In this document: positions 53,821 through 62,169 of the stretch, in pieces
Position numbering within the stretch: the stretch's first letter is position 1
Layout: every line of letters starts with the position of its first letter
Assembly: GCF_019317285.1 (NCBI RefSeq)
Contig: NZ_CP079218.1
Span: 124,001-188,000, forward strand
Origin: Pedobacter sp. D749
GTDB lineage: Bacteria > Bacteroidota > Bacteroidia > Sphingobacteriales > Sphingobacteriaceae
Direction of reading: 5' to 3'
DNA: 64,000 nt
Notes under the pieces: model-generated
Seen by the model: the letters and a program-made list of their open reading frames with translations, nothing else
Told to the model about the DNA's origin: nothing
Databases searched by the model: none
Program-made: the position numbers and the translations under genes

Positions 53821-55350
53821 ATGAAGAACAATATTTATACAATTTTGGCCCTTGGAGCAGTTTTAACGCTAAGTGCCTGTAAAAAAGATTTTTTAGCACA
53901 AAACAACCCAAATGCGGTTACCGTTGAAGACTATTTTAAAACTGAAAACGATGTATTGCTGGCTGTAAACGGTGCTTACCAGTCGCTGAGGAGTAGTAAT
54001 ACCCTGGGTGAAAACAGTGGACTGTTTACCGATGAGCGCTCGGACGATGCGGGGAGAAATGACAACCAAAGTAATGCAGGAGAACCCTTTCAGTTTAATG
54101 ATTTCTCTTTATTGCCAAGTAACTCTTATTTAAAAACACACTGGCTGGCGCTTTTTAACGCGATTACCAGAAGCAACGTAATTTTAGCAAATATTGATAA
54201 GGTAACCTTTGTGACGCCTGCAAATAAGATCAATTACACTGCCGAAGCTAAATTTATCAGGGCAATTATGTATTTCGAGCTGGTAAGGAAATGGGGGCCT
54301 GTACCATTAGTTACCAAACAATTGAATAATTCTGATGAGGTTACTGCAGCAACTTTCCGTGTACCTGAGGCTGATGTTTACAACCAGATTGTTGCCGATT
54401 TAAAAGATGGTTTAAACAGTACGCTGCCAAACTTCCAGTCAACAGCGAATATCGGAAGAACATCTAAAGCAGCCATAAATGCTTATCTGGGAAAGGTTTA
54501 TTTAACCATGGCGGCCACCCTGCCAAACAATAAGGCCGAAAACCTAAGCAATGCCAATACTTACCTGTTGGCCGCTTATAATATGAAAGCTTTTGGGAAC
54601 CTTTCCGAAATTCCATATACTGATGTTTTTGACGTAACGAAAAAAACAACCTGTAAAGAATTGATTTTCCAGATTTCTAACAAACAGGGCGATATTAATT
54701 ATAGCTCAAGCATCGCTGCCAACAACCAGGCAAAAGGAGAAACCATTAATTCGTTAAAGGTTTCTACCGGTATTGGTGGCAATGTAAAGTTAGACCTGAT
54801 TAATGAATATGAAACAAGTGATTTAAGGAAAGATTTTTCTGTAAAGTTTGCAAATGATGCTACGGTAAAAGATTGGTTTATTACCAAATTCCGCGATGCG
54901 AGTGCCTTGGCAACCAATAATGGTTACGGAGGTAACGACTGGATTTTAATGCGCTATGCCGATGTAATTTTGATGCTTGCTGAAGTTAATATGTTGCAGG
55001 GAAACGATGCTGTGGCGATTCAGTATTTGGATATGGTAAGAACAAGAGCAGGTATGCCAGTTTACGCGGTTGCCAAAACGGATGCTACCTATGCCGCTAA
55101 ATTTCCGACCTTAAAACTAGCCATTTTACACGAGCGTAGGGTAGAGTTTGCTTTCGAACACCAAAGATGGTTCGATTTAATCAGGAATTTTAATGCTGCA
55201 GAGTTGGTTACTTACTTAAAAGCGAAATCACAATCATCGTATGGAATTGCTAAGCTGTCTAACGTAACCACAAAAGACAGGTATTATCCTATTCCTTTTG
55301 ATGAAGTGAAATTAGATCCGGTTAAAATGTACCAGAATCCGGGTTACTAA
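53821..55350 (+). CDS. SusD/RagB-family lipoprotein
   Basis: 509 residues from the ATG at 53821, 10 bp after susC stops; an upstream in-frame start lies inside susC. Lipoprotein signal ending LTLSAC (about Cys20). SusD_like domain from about 30 and RagB/SusD C-terminal domain from about 300, with AKFIRAIMYFELVRKWGPVPL, LILMRYADVILMLAEVNML and LAILHERRVEFAFEHQRWFDL. Binds the ligand on the cell surface and forms the lid over SusC. Complete, no frameshift. Confidence 0.96.
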   Translation: MKNNIYTILALGAVLTLSACKKDFLAQNNPNAVTVEDYFKTENDVLLAVNGAYQSLRSSNTLGENSGLFTDERSDDAGRNDNQSNAGEPFQFNDFSLLPSNSYLKTHWLALFNAITRSNVILANIDKVTFVTPANKINYTAEAKFIRAIMYFELVRKWGPVPLVTKQLNNSDEVTAATFRVPEADVYNQIVADLKDGLNSTLPNFQSTANIGRTSKAAINAYLGKVYLTMAATLPNNKAENLSNANTYLLAAYNMKAFGNLSEIPYTDVFDVTKKTTCKELIFQISNKQGDINYSSSIAANNQAKGETINSLKVSTGIGGNVKLDLINEYETSDLRKDFSVKFANDATVKDWFITKFRDASALATNNGYGGNDWILMRYADVILMLAEVNMLQGNDAVAIQYLDMVRTRAGMPVYAVAKTDATYAAKFPTLKLAILHERRVEFAFEHQRWFDLIRNFNAAELVTYLKAKSQSSYGIAKLSNVTTKDRYYPIPFDEVKLDPVKMYQNPGY

Positions 55351-55372
55351 ACAAGTTGTGATGTATTAAGAA

Positions 55373-55406
55373 GAGCGGCCTGATTAATGATCGGGCCGCT
55401 TTTTTA
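55373..55406 (+). terminator. Terminator after susD
   Basis: Stem AGCGGCCTGAT / ATCGGGCCGCT with a short loop and a T6 run. Confidence 0.85.
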
Positions 55407-55688
55407 GTTTGGAGTTCTGGGCGTGTATTTTATCTAAGTCTATTCAATAAACTGTGCGATTGATTAAATTTTCCCCGATTTTCTCGGGAAGCGACCTTGG
55501 CAGATTTTAAAGAGCGGTCGTCATTCTCGCGCATGCCTATCGTGTGGGCATATCTCTGTTAATTTACATTTGTTTTTAGCGTAGTTACCTAGGTCGATCG
55601 TCATGCTGAATTTATTTCAGCATCTTTCCTGCTAATAGCAAGCTTTAATATCTTAAAAACTACTTTGGAGATAAATGTTGTTTTTTTT

Positions 55689-56013
55689 CGCTCTATGCCG
55701 CGGGGCATGGTACTTTGGAGCGCCAAAGTACCCAAAGCGCTTTGTCAATCCAGCAATGAGCCTTTTGCACAATCCTATGCGCATCAAAAAAACAGCGGCA
55801 CTTCGTTTTGTGTTCAATATTTTTTTAAAAAATTTAAATCATCGGTTATGAACACAAAACCACTGTGTTTCAGGTTTGTTAGTGCCATTTTTACTGTTAT
55901 GCACCTGTTTTTTTGATTTCCCCGGCTCTTGGGATTGACAGCGTCCTTGGTTAAAATCCGTGCTTTATTAAAGTTGGTTAGCAAAACGCCTAAAATACTT
56001 AAAAAAGATGTGT
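55689..56013 (+). repeat. Structured dispersed element, copy 3
   Basis: Same arms as copy 1: GAGCC (55758) with GGCTC (55924), ATC-A7-CAG with CTG-T7-GAT. The ATGCCGCGGGGCAT hairpin is one G shorter in the loop. Ends with AAAAAAGATGTGTCG. Confidence 0.85.
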
Positions 56014-56278
56014 CGTCATTCTCGCGCAGGCGGGAATCTTAATGCAACATAAAAACCTACTAGTGCATTACGATTATTCATAAGTTTTTTCCTTTATTTA
56101 ACGGCATTCATGAGCACTCCTTGGTTCCCAATCACCTCGATAGCTATCGAGGTGGGAATGACGATATCTCGCGCCCTTTCCTCTTCCCTACAATGTTTTT
56201 CTGAAAAACTGAACCCTCAGGATGACAATTTTTGAATACAAACCCAAACTCAAAACAGTGAACTGAAAACTGCTTTGC

Positions 56279-56926
56279 CTAAATAATATTCCGTGTAATT
56301 TTTCCTTTGATAATATAAAGTGCCAGGATATTTTTTTTGCTGACTACGGTATCGCCTTTAAAATTTGGATTTGAAGAACGGAGAATTAATTTAGTATCAT
56401 CAGTATGCTGAAAAATTAGTTTTATGGTACGCAAGCTGTTACTATCTTCATCCGTCATTACCACATAAGCCTCGCCCCATTGTAAAATTTCGTAATTGGT
56501 AATTTCTTTTATCGCTATAATTTCGCCTGCGGCATATTGAGGATACATGCTATCGCCATAAACTGGTAAATAGGCCGTGCAATCGTTAAAAGGGAGATAA
56601 TTTACCAGGTATTCTGCCCGCTGTTCTTCTACGATGCGGTCTTTCGCATCTGATAGGCTCATGTCGAAATAAGGAACGCCCTCTTTGCTTTCTCCAACGG
56701 CTCGTTTCTTTTTGAAAAAAGGTTCGCCAATTCCATCTTCAAGCCAGGTTAAATTGACGTCGAATTTCATTTCTAACTTATCTTTAATGGCATTAGATAC
56801 GTTGACCCTTTCTCTTAAAATATCTGATAAAGAACCTTGTTGAATATTCAATGCAGCAGCAAAATCCTTTTGAGTCTTAAAATGTAGTAATTCCATTAAA
56901 TTTTTTAAGCGCTGATTTTCATTCAT
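56279..56926 (-). CDS. LexA/CI-like repressor (XRE HTH + S24 peptidase domain)
   Basis: 215 residues. HTH at about 8-45 (LLHFKTQKDFAAALNIQQ, then GSLSDILRERVNVS), a 30-residue linker, and an S24 domain with GDSM (124-127; Ser126 the nucleophile) and the Lys general base at 169 (RTIKL). Relatives sense DNA damage or bind a single-site operator. There is no clear Ala-Gly or Cys-Gly cleavage site in the linker, so autocleavage is uncertain. Divergent from the four-repeat/HEPN pair; a palindrome at 56957 lies between the starts. It probably represses that pair. Confidence 0.88.
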   Translation of the reverse strand: MNENQRLKNLMELLHFKTQKDFAAALNIQQGSLSDILRERVNVSNAIKDKLEMKFDVNLTWLEDGIGEPFFKKKRAVGESKEGVPYFDMSLSDAKDRIVEEQRAEYLVNYLPFNDCTAYLPVYGDSMYPQYAAGEIIAIKEITNYEILQWGEAYVVMTDEDSNSLRTIKLIFQHTDDTKLILRSSNPNFKGDTVVSKKNILALYIIKGKITRNII

Positions 56927-56956
56927 GAGAAATGTTGATAAGTTTTATGAATTAAT

Positions 56957-56971
56957 TATAGTTTAACTATA
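56957..56971. promoter_or_regulatory. Palindrome in the divergent region, candidate repressor site
   Basis: TATAGTT-T-AACTATA, a perfect 15-bp palindrome, 31 bp from the repressor start and about 52 bp before the next gene. Confidence 0.45.
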
Positions 56972-57022
56972 TATTTTTTGCTAAATTCGTTAGCTAATAT
57001 AATCATTTAAAAAATATACACT

Positions 57023-58189
57023 ATGGAAGGGAACTTAAATTTTAAAAAAGAAACTGTGGCATTTATTGGTGCAATTGAAAGCTTTTTTTCAACAAATGGC
57101 GTAAGCTACCATTTAAATTTTTTAAAAAACTGGTTAATCCCTCCACAGAACGAATTCGATTTTTCGCCACAAAAGCACCCGGCACAGCTGTTGGTTTTTT
57201 ACGAAAAACTGGTGCCGCTTTTCGATTATTCGGATTTAATTTTTAACCACAGTGAAACCGATACCGCATTTGTGAAAGCAATTGGGGCTGATGAATGTGG
57301 TGTAGAACGCGAAACGGTATTGCTCGATTACTATCCGAAACTGTTAAGCAGCGGAGAAATGCAAAACCCAAAACTTACCTTTCTTGATATTTTCCTGTTT
57401 TTTCAATCAGACACCTACAAGCTGGTTTACAAAGAATGGCTGTTGGCCGCATTGGAAAATAACCTCGATCTGGATTGGGACCATTATGTTGCGGAGTTTT
57501 ACGAAAATACCAAAAAAATGCTGGAGGCTTGCTGGCTCATCCACGAAAGGATTATTACTAGAAATAGTTTCAAAAAGATCGATCGCTACTACCATATGGC
57601 CATATTCGAAAGTACATCGCCTTTGGCTTTCGAACAGGAATTATTTAACGATCCATTTAAAGCGATTCAATTTTTCTTTAGCCTGGATAACCTTAGCGGG
57701 CATAAAGCTTATTTAAAAAACTGGTACAAAGCTGCCCTGGCAGAAGAGCAGTGTGTGAGCGATGTGGCCGATTATTTTTTCTTCTACAACCAATTTACAA
57801 AACTGCTTAATGCGGGTTATTTAATTACGGCTAAAAAACTAACTTATCAAGGTGCCGGAGGTTTGCCCGCTGCTAAAGAGCAATTTATAAACAGCGATGC
57901 CTACCGCAAAGAACTATGTGAGGTAAATACGCTGACTGCAGTACATATAGAAAATCCTTACTTGTTTGTGGAGTCCTTTTTTATTCCCGAAAAAATTAAA
58001 CAGCTGCGTTTAGGTCTCTTAGAGTGGTTGTATGCGGCTTTCAGTACCAGGAGCAGCATTAAACTAATGGATAAGGAATTTTTGTTTGAGCAGTATGAAA
58101 GCATGATGATGATTATGGAAGCCTTTTTTGTAATGATCAATACTCCTGCACTAATTGAAAATGATAAAGGAGGGTATTATGTGGAGTAA
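57023..58189 (+). CDS. Hypothetical protein with four internal repeats, HEPN neighbour
   Basis: 388 residues. Four divergent repeats of about 65 residues: 12-75, 117-178, 209-272 and 309-375. Each begins with an F-x4-FF/IESFF-like element and a helix ending L-x2-W-L/Y-x-A-A, and closes with an F-Y-x3-K-x-L-E-A-x-x-L-I type helix (compare KEWLLAALEN, KNWYKAALAEE, LEWLYAAFST). No catalytic motif and no membrane segment. Predicted all-helical repeat scaffold. It overlaps the downstream HEPN gene by 11 bp, so the two are co-translated. I do not recognise a family. Confidence 0.75.
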   Translation: MEGNLNFKKETVAFIGAIESFFSTNGVSYHLNFLKNWLIPPQNEFDFSPQKHPAQLLVFYEKLVPLFDYSDLIFNHSETDTAFVKAIGADECGVERETVLLDYYPKLLSSGEMQNPKLTFLDIFLFFQSDTYKLVYKEWLLAALENNLDLDWDHYVAEFYENTKKMLEACWLIHERIITRNSFKKIDRYYHMAIFESTSPLAFEQELFNDPFKAIQFFFSLDNLSGHKAYLKNWYKAALAEEQCVSDVADYFFFYNQFTKLLNAGYLITAKKLTYQGAGGLPAAKEQFINSDAYRKELCEVNTLTAVHIENPYLFVESFFIPEKIKQLRLGLLEWLYAAFSTRSSIKLMDKEFLFEQYESMMMIMEAFFVMINTPALIENDKGGYYVE

Positions 58190-59006
58190 ATCTTTAAACC
58201 TGGACCATGATGCGCTAAAAGATGAAAGCATAGTGCGTTTATTAAAGGGCATTACGGCTGCAGTACCTGTTCAGTATATTTATCTCCATAATAACTTTTT
58301 GGCTGGTAAGGCAGCACCAGAAATGCTGATTATGGTTTCGTTTAAACACGTGCGTATTTTAAACGAATTAACGCCGGTATTAAATATTGTGTTTAACGGG
58401 CAAATGGAATTGAGTTACCGGGTTTTCCATGTACACGAGGTGGAGCAGGAGTTACTGCAGGGAAGTTTGTTTTTTTACTATGCCACCACCGCTCAAAATT
58501 GTTTATTCAGTATTTCAGGAACTTTTCTAAACGGGGGCACACCGGAACTTGTTGCAGATCAGGTGAGCACTACGTATCAGCACGGAATTGATAAGGCCAA
58601 TAAATTTTTATCGGGCGCAACATTCTATTTTAAACAGCAACATTTAGCATACTGCGCTTTTATGTTGCATCAGGTTTTCGATTTGATGTATGGGGCCATC
58701 GAAACTCTGGTAATGGGAAAGGATAAAAAAACACACCGCATTAAAGTTCATCAATTGTATATTAAACCTTATGTAAAGCCGCTTTCCGAGCTATTTAATG
58801 ATAGGGAAGAAGAGGTTAGCCTGTTGCATTTGCTTGATGAGGCTTATCTGGCTGTGCGCTACGAAAACAATTACACGATCGGTGAAGCAGACGTGTTACG
58901 CTTGTTTGAGAAAGCAGATTTATTGTATGTGCTTGCAGAGCAGGTTTATCAGCGTATGATGAATAAGCATTTCGATCAACAGCTTAGCAGAATAGATACG
59001 GGGTAA
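58179..59006 (+). CDS. HEPN-domain protein
   Basis: 275 residues from the ATG at 58179, which has a rare good ribosome-binding site (GGAGGG) 6 bp upstream; an in-frame ATG at 58155 is less likely. Residues about 135-265 form a HEPN domain (KANKFLSGATFYFKQQHLAY, then FMLHQVFDLMYGAIETLV). The expected R-x4-6-H ribonuclease motif reads RYENNYT (Arg227, no His), so RNase activity may be lost or altered. The N-terminal ~120 residues look like a decayed nucleotidyltransferase fold, without the GS and DxD motifs. Co-translated with the repeat protein and probably controlled by the S24 repressor. Confidence 0.78.
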   Translation: MWSKSLNLDHDALKDESIVRLLKGITAAVPVQYIYLHNNFLAGKAAPEMLIMVSFKHVRILNELTPVLNIVFNGQMELSYRVFHVHEVEQELLQGSLFFYYATTAQNCLFSISGTFLNGGTPELVADQVSTTYQHGIDKANKFLSGATFYFKQQHLAYCAFMLHQVFDLMYGAIETLVMGKDKKTHRIKVHQLYIKPYVKPLSELFNDREEEVSLLHLLDEAYLAVRYENNYTIGEADVLRLFEKADLLYVLAEQVYQRMMNKHFDQQLSRIDTG

Positions 59007-59014
59007 GTGCTGCT

Positions 59015-59150
59015 GAGAAACTCTGAAGGGGTTTTCCCGAAATGTTTTTTTAATTCTGAACTAAATATTTACGATAGTTAAAACCTACCGAGTTGGCAAT
59101 TTGTTTTTGTACCAGGTTATCCCAAAGCTTAAGTTGAATTTATTGTTTTT
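59015..59150 (-). pseudogene. Remnant of an AraC-family HTH domain
   Basis: The minus strand reads DNLVQKQIANSVGFNYRKY, then, after a frame change, RIKKTFRENPF-RVSQQ. This is the pattern of the second helix-turn-helix at the C-terminus of AraC-type regulators (I-A-x-x-V-G-F-x-x-x-Y-F, then F-K-K-x-F-G-x-x-P). A stop and a frameshift interrupt it and nothing upstream is preserved, so it is a decayed fragment. Confidence 0.4.
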
Positions 59151-59183
59151 AGCTGAAAATGAATGTTCAGTATTTCTTTGGGA

Positions 59184-59276
59184 ACAGCAGTCCCGTTATT
59201 CGCTTTATCCCGATAGAAGAAATCGGGATGCACGCTACTACCGGGTTTATGAACGGGGGTTTGTGCAAAAACTGCG
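59184..59276 (-). repeat. Second structured repeat family, copy C (inverted)
   Basis: Reverse complement matches copies A and B (AGTCCCG...ATTCGCT, ACCGGGTTTAT, GGTTTGTGC). Its hairpin is CCCGAT-AGAAGA-AATCGGG instead of TCCGAT/ATCGGA, so both arms changed together. Confidence 0.65.
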
Positions 59277-59680
59277 AAAATTAATGTTTGCCGGCTGTAC
59301 TATTAACCAGTAATAGTAATGCCTGCCCTGCCATATAGACCCGATTGGAGTGGTAGCTGCCGGCTTCACGCCGGCACTACAAACGAGCGGGAAGAAACCT
59401 GAATAATTGTACTGAATTTGCTCTCCAAATAATTGGAAAAAACTCGCTTTAGCTATTAAACGCAGATATTTAACGAAATGAAAATATAGACTTATTTTTC
59501 TGCCTTCTTGATCTGTTCGTAGTTCGCTTCGCCCGGCTTTTAACCCTAGGACTGCCTGCCGATCATAAATTCTGGACAGATGTACCCGCACCCTGAACCA
59601 GTTTAAAAGCCTGGAGCGGACAAACCACAAAAAAGGATTATAAAGTTGAGTATTCATACCAATAATAAATATCGTATAAA

Positions 59681-59688
59681 TATATTTG
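59681..59688 (+). promoter_or_regulatory. -7 box upstream of kduI
   Basis: TATATTTG fits TAnnTTTG; predicted leader about 45-50 nt. Confidence 0.5.
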
Positions 59689-59742
59689 CCATAGGATCTG
59701 TTATGAGTTCAGGTCCCGATCTCAAAACTCAATTTTTAACCA

Positions 59743-60582
59743 ATGAATAAATTCGAAAGCCGTTACGCTCAAAGCCCTAAAGAAGTTAAACAAATGGATA
59801 CCGCAGCTTTGCGGGAAAATTTCTTAATTGAAAACGTATTTGAGGCCAACCAGGTAAACCTAACCTTATCTCATTTTGACAGGTATATTGTTGGTGGTGC
59901 AATGCCTGTTGATCAGAAAATAGCACTTCCAAACCCTGATGATTTAAAAGCAACTTACTTTTTGGAACGTAGGGAACTGGGGATTATTAATGTTGGCGGA
60001 AAAGCTATTGTTACTGCTGATGGCGAAAAATACGAACTGGATTATAAAGAAGCTTTATACATTGGTAAAGGTACAAAAGAAGTGTTTTTTGAATCTGCCA
60101 CACCAGGTGAGGCCGCTAAATTATACATCAATTCTGCTCCTGCACATCATACTTACCCTACTAAAAAGGTAAGCAAAGCCGAAGCGGAGATTGTAGAGTT
60201 GGGTACGCCAGAAACTGCTAACCACAGGATCATCAATAAATTATTGGTGAACAGCGTTTTGCCAACCTGCCAGTTACAAATGGGTATGACCGAGTTAAAA
60301 TCGGGCAGTGTTTGGAATACCATGCCTGCACATACGCACGATAGAAGGATGGAAGCCTATTTCTATTTCGAAGTTCCAAAAGGGCAGAGTGTTTGCCACT
60401 TTATGGGCCAGCCGCAAGAAACTCGTCACATCTGGATGCAGAACGATCAGGCGGTAATTTCGCCAAACTGGTCTATCCATTCCGGAGCAGGTACAAGCAA
60501 CTATACTTTTATCTGGGGAATGGCCGGCGAAAACTTAGATTATGGTGATATGGATCACTGTGCCATTAACGAATTGAAATAA
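59743..60582 (+). CDS. kduI: 5-keto-4-deoxyuronate isomerase (KduI)
   Basis: 279 residues. Converts 4-deoxy-L-threo-5-hexosulose uronate (from unsaturated pectin, alginate-free GAG or related uronates) to 3-deoxy-D-glycero-2,5-hexodiulosonate. Cupin fold with zinc ligands His197, His199, Glu204 and His246, one residue offset from the E. coli enzyme (196, 198, 203, 245). Full length. First gene of a kduI-kduD operon with a 68-bp gap. No regulator is adjacent in the window. Confidence 0.96.
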   Translation: MNKFESRYAQSPKEVKQMDTAALRENFLIENVFEANQVNLTLSHFDRYIVGGAMPVDQKIALPNPDDLKATYFLERRELGIINVGGKAIVTADGEKYELDYKEALYIGKGTKEVFFESATPGEAAKLYINSAPAHHTYPTKKVSKAEAEIVELGTPETANHRIINKLLVNSVLPTCQLQMGMTELKSGSVWNTMPAHTHDRRMEAYFYFEVPKGQSVCHFMGQPQETRHIWMQNDQAVISPNWSIHSGAGTSNYTFIWGMAGENLDYGDMDHCAINELK

Positions 60583-60650
60583 TAATTTCTTACCGTCATC
60601 TTATGAAGATTAGCGGAATGGAGAAATCTAAAAACTGAATTTTAAACATC

Positions 60651-61415
60651 ATGTCTGACATATTTAATTTAGCAGGTAAAACTGCATTAGTTACCGGCTG
60701 TAAAAGAGGAATAGGGAAAGCTATGGCTTTAGCTTTGGCCGAAGCAGGTGCCGATATTATCGGTGTTTCTGCAAGTCTCGAACTTCAGGACAGTACTGTT
60801 GAAAAAGAAATTTTAGCACTGGGTAGAAAATTTTATGCTTACCAGTGCGATTTTGCTAAACGCGAAAAGACCCTGGCTTTTGCGGCTCAGGTAAAAGCAG
60901 ATCATCCTGTTATCGATATTTTGGTAAATAACGCCGGAACGATTTTGCGTCAGCCAATTGCCGAACATTCTGATGAATACTGGGATGAAGTAATTGCGGT
61001 AAACCAAACAGCACCTTTTATTTTAACACGCGAAATTGGCAGGGAGATGATTGCCAGAGGCAGCGGAAAAGTAATTTTCACGGCATCATTACTGTCATTC
61101 CAGGGTGGTATTACCGTTCCTGGTTATGCCGCCAGTAAAGGTGCAATTGCTTCTTTAACCAAGGCTTTTGCAAATGAATGGGCCTCAAAGGGTGTAAATG
61201 TAAATGCGATAGCACCCGGGTATATCGCAACTGATAATACTTCTGCTTTACGCGAAGATCAGGATAGAAGCACTTCTATTTTATCGCGCATCCCTGCCGG
61301 AAGATGGGGAACGCCAGAAGATTTTAAAGGACCAACAATATTCCTGGCCTCACAGGCAAGCGATTATGTGCATGGAACAATTTTGACCGTTGATGGCGGT
61401 TGGATGGGACGATAA
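60651..61415 (+). CDS. kduD: 2-deoxy-D-gluconate 3-dehydrogenase (KduD)
   Basis: 254-residue short-chain dehydrogenase. Cofactor motif TGCKRGIG (15-22), NNAG (93-96), and the catalytic triad Ser146, Tyr159 and Lys163 (YAASK). KduD reduces 2,5-diketo-3-deoxygluconate to KDG, the step after KduI. Operon context with kduI supports this over other SDR activities. Ends at a terminator. Confidence 0.95.
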   Translation: MSDIFNLAGKTALVTGCKRGIGKAMALALAEAGADIIGVSASLELQDSTVEKEILALGRKFYAYQCDFAKREKTLAFAAQVKADHPVIDILVNNAGTILRQPIAEHSDEYWDEVIAVNQTAPFILTREIGREMIARGSGKVIFTASLLSFQGGITVPGYAASKGAIASLTKAFANEWASKGVNVNAIAPGYIATDNTSALREDQDRSTSILSRIPAGRWGTPEDFKGPTIFLASQASDYVHGTILTVDGGWMGR

Positions 61416-61438
61416 GAAAGTCCGAAGTATTTAGTCAG

Positions 61439-61480
61439 AAGTCCGAAGTTTGAGTGCATAAACACCTACTTCGGACTTTT
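61439..61480 (+). terminator. Terminator after kduD
   Basis: Stem AAGTCCGAAG / CTTCGGACTT, loop about 20 nt, T-run. A related GTCCGAAG repeat lies a few bases upstream and GGACCTCGGAC-like words downstream. Confidence 0.75.
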
Positions 61481-61542
61481 GATTTCTTATAAACTTTGAT
61501 TAGGAATTAAATGCTTCCGACCTCGGACCGTGGACCTCGGAC

Positions 61543-62169
61543 TTAATATAAGTTATAAATCTCCTTAATATCCTTCAAAATGGCTTCGAAATCGATTTTA
61601 AGGTCGATTAATTTACCTGTATGGATATCGAAAACCCAGCCATGTACCGTTATCCCACGGTTGGTAATTGCTTCCTGCACTGCCGCGGTTTTTAACAGGT
61701 TCACGCATTGTTCCTGAACATTCAGCTCCACCAGTCTGTTGTAACGTGCACCCTCATCCTCAATGGCATTTAACTCATCTTTATGGATGCGGTAAACGTC
61801 GCGGATATTCCTTAACCATGGATTGAGTATGCCCATATCGGCGGGTTGCATTGCCGCTTTAACACCCCCGCAGTTGTAGTGACCACAAACCACAATATGG
61901 TTCACTTTCAAATGGCGCACAGCATAGTTTAGAACCGTCATTACGTTTAAATCTACGTTGTTTACCAGGTTGGCTACATTCCGGTGTACAAAAGCCTGAC
62001 CAGGTTGTATGCCCATTAAATCTTCTGCTGTAACACGGCTATCTGAACATCCGATATATAAAAACTCGGGGCTCTGTCCTTTTGATAGTTCAGTAAAGTA
62101 ATCAGGATTGATAGCCAGTTTATCGGCGATCCATTTTTCGTTGTTCTTAAAAACGTCTTCTACATTCAT
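61543..62169 (-). CDS. Beta-class carbonic anhydrase
   Basis: 208 residues. Interconverts CO2 and bicarbonate. Zinc ligands Cys41, His97 and Cys100 (CSDSR ... CGHYNCGG), with the Asp43/Arg45 dyad. Full length, no signal peptide, cytosolic. Monocistronic; the long repeat-rich region on its 5' side separates it from the Crp/Fnr gene. Confidence 0.95.
   Translation of the reverse strand: MNVEDVFKNNEKWIADKLAINPDYFTELSKGQSPEFLYIGCSDSRVTAEDLMGIQPGQAFVHRNVANLVNNVDLNVMTVLNYAVRHLKVNHIVVCGHYNCGGVKAAMQPADMGILNPWLRNIRDVYRIHKDELNAIEDEGARYNRLVELNVQEQCVNLLKTAAVQEAITNRGITVHGWVFDIHTGKLIDLKIDFEAILKDIKEIYNLY

Larger units (their letters stand above)
55351..56278. other. Repeat-containing spacer after susD
   Basis: No gene. 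Contains the susD terminator, GTCATTCTCGCGCA-type repeats (55520 and 56013) and copy 3 of the structured element (55689-56013). Confidence 0.65.
59007..59742. other. Spacer with AraC remnant and repeats
   Basis: No intact gene. Holds the AraC-like remnant, copy C of the second repeat family, a TGCCGGC-GTGAA-GCCGGCA hairpin (59353-59376), and the kduI promoter. Confidence 0.6.

Noticed and set aside
50529..55350. Complete polysaccharide-utilisation locus
   Set aside because: Only susC and susD are present; there are no CAZymes, sulfatases, SusE/F or dedicated regulators next to them, and kduI-kduD is a separate unit.
59101..59313. 70-codon open frame after the HEPN gene
   Set aside because: It runs through the AraC remnant on the wrong strand and through copy C of a repeat.
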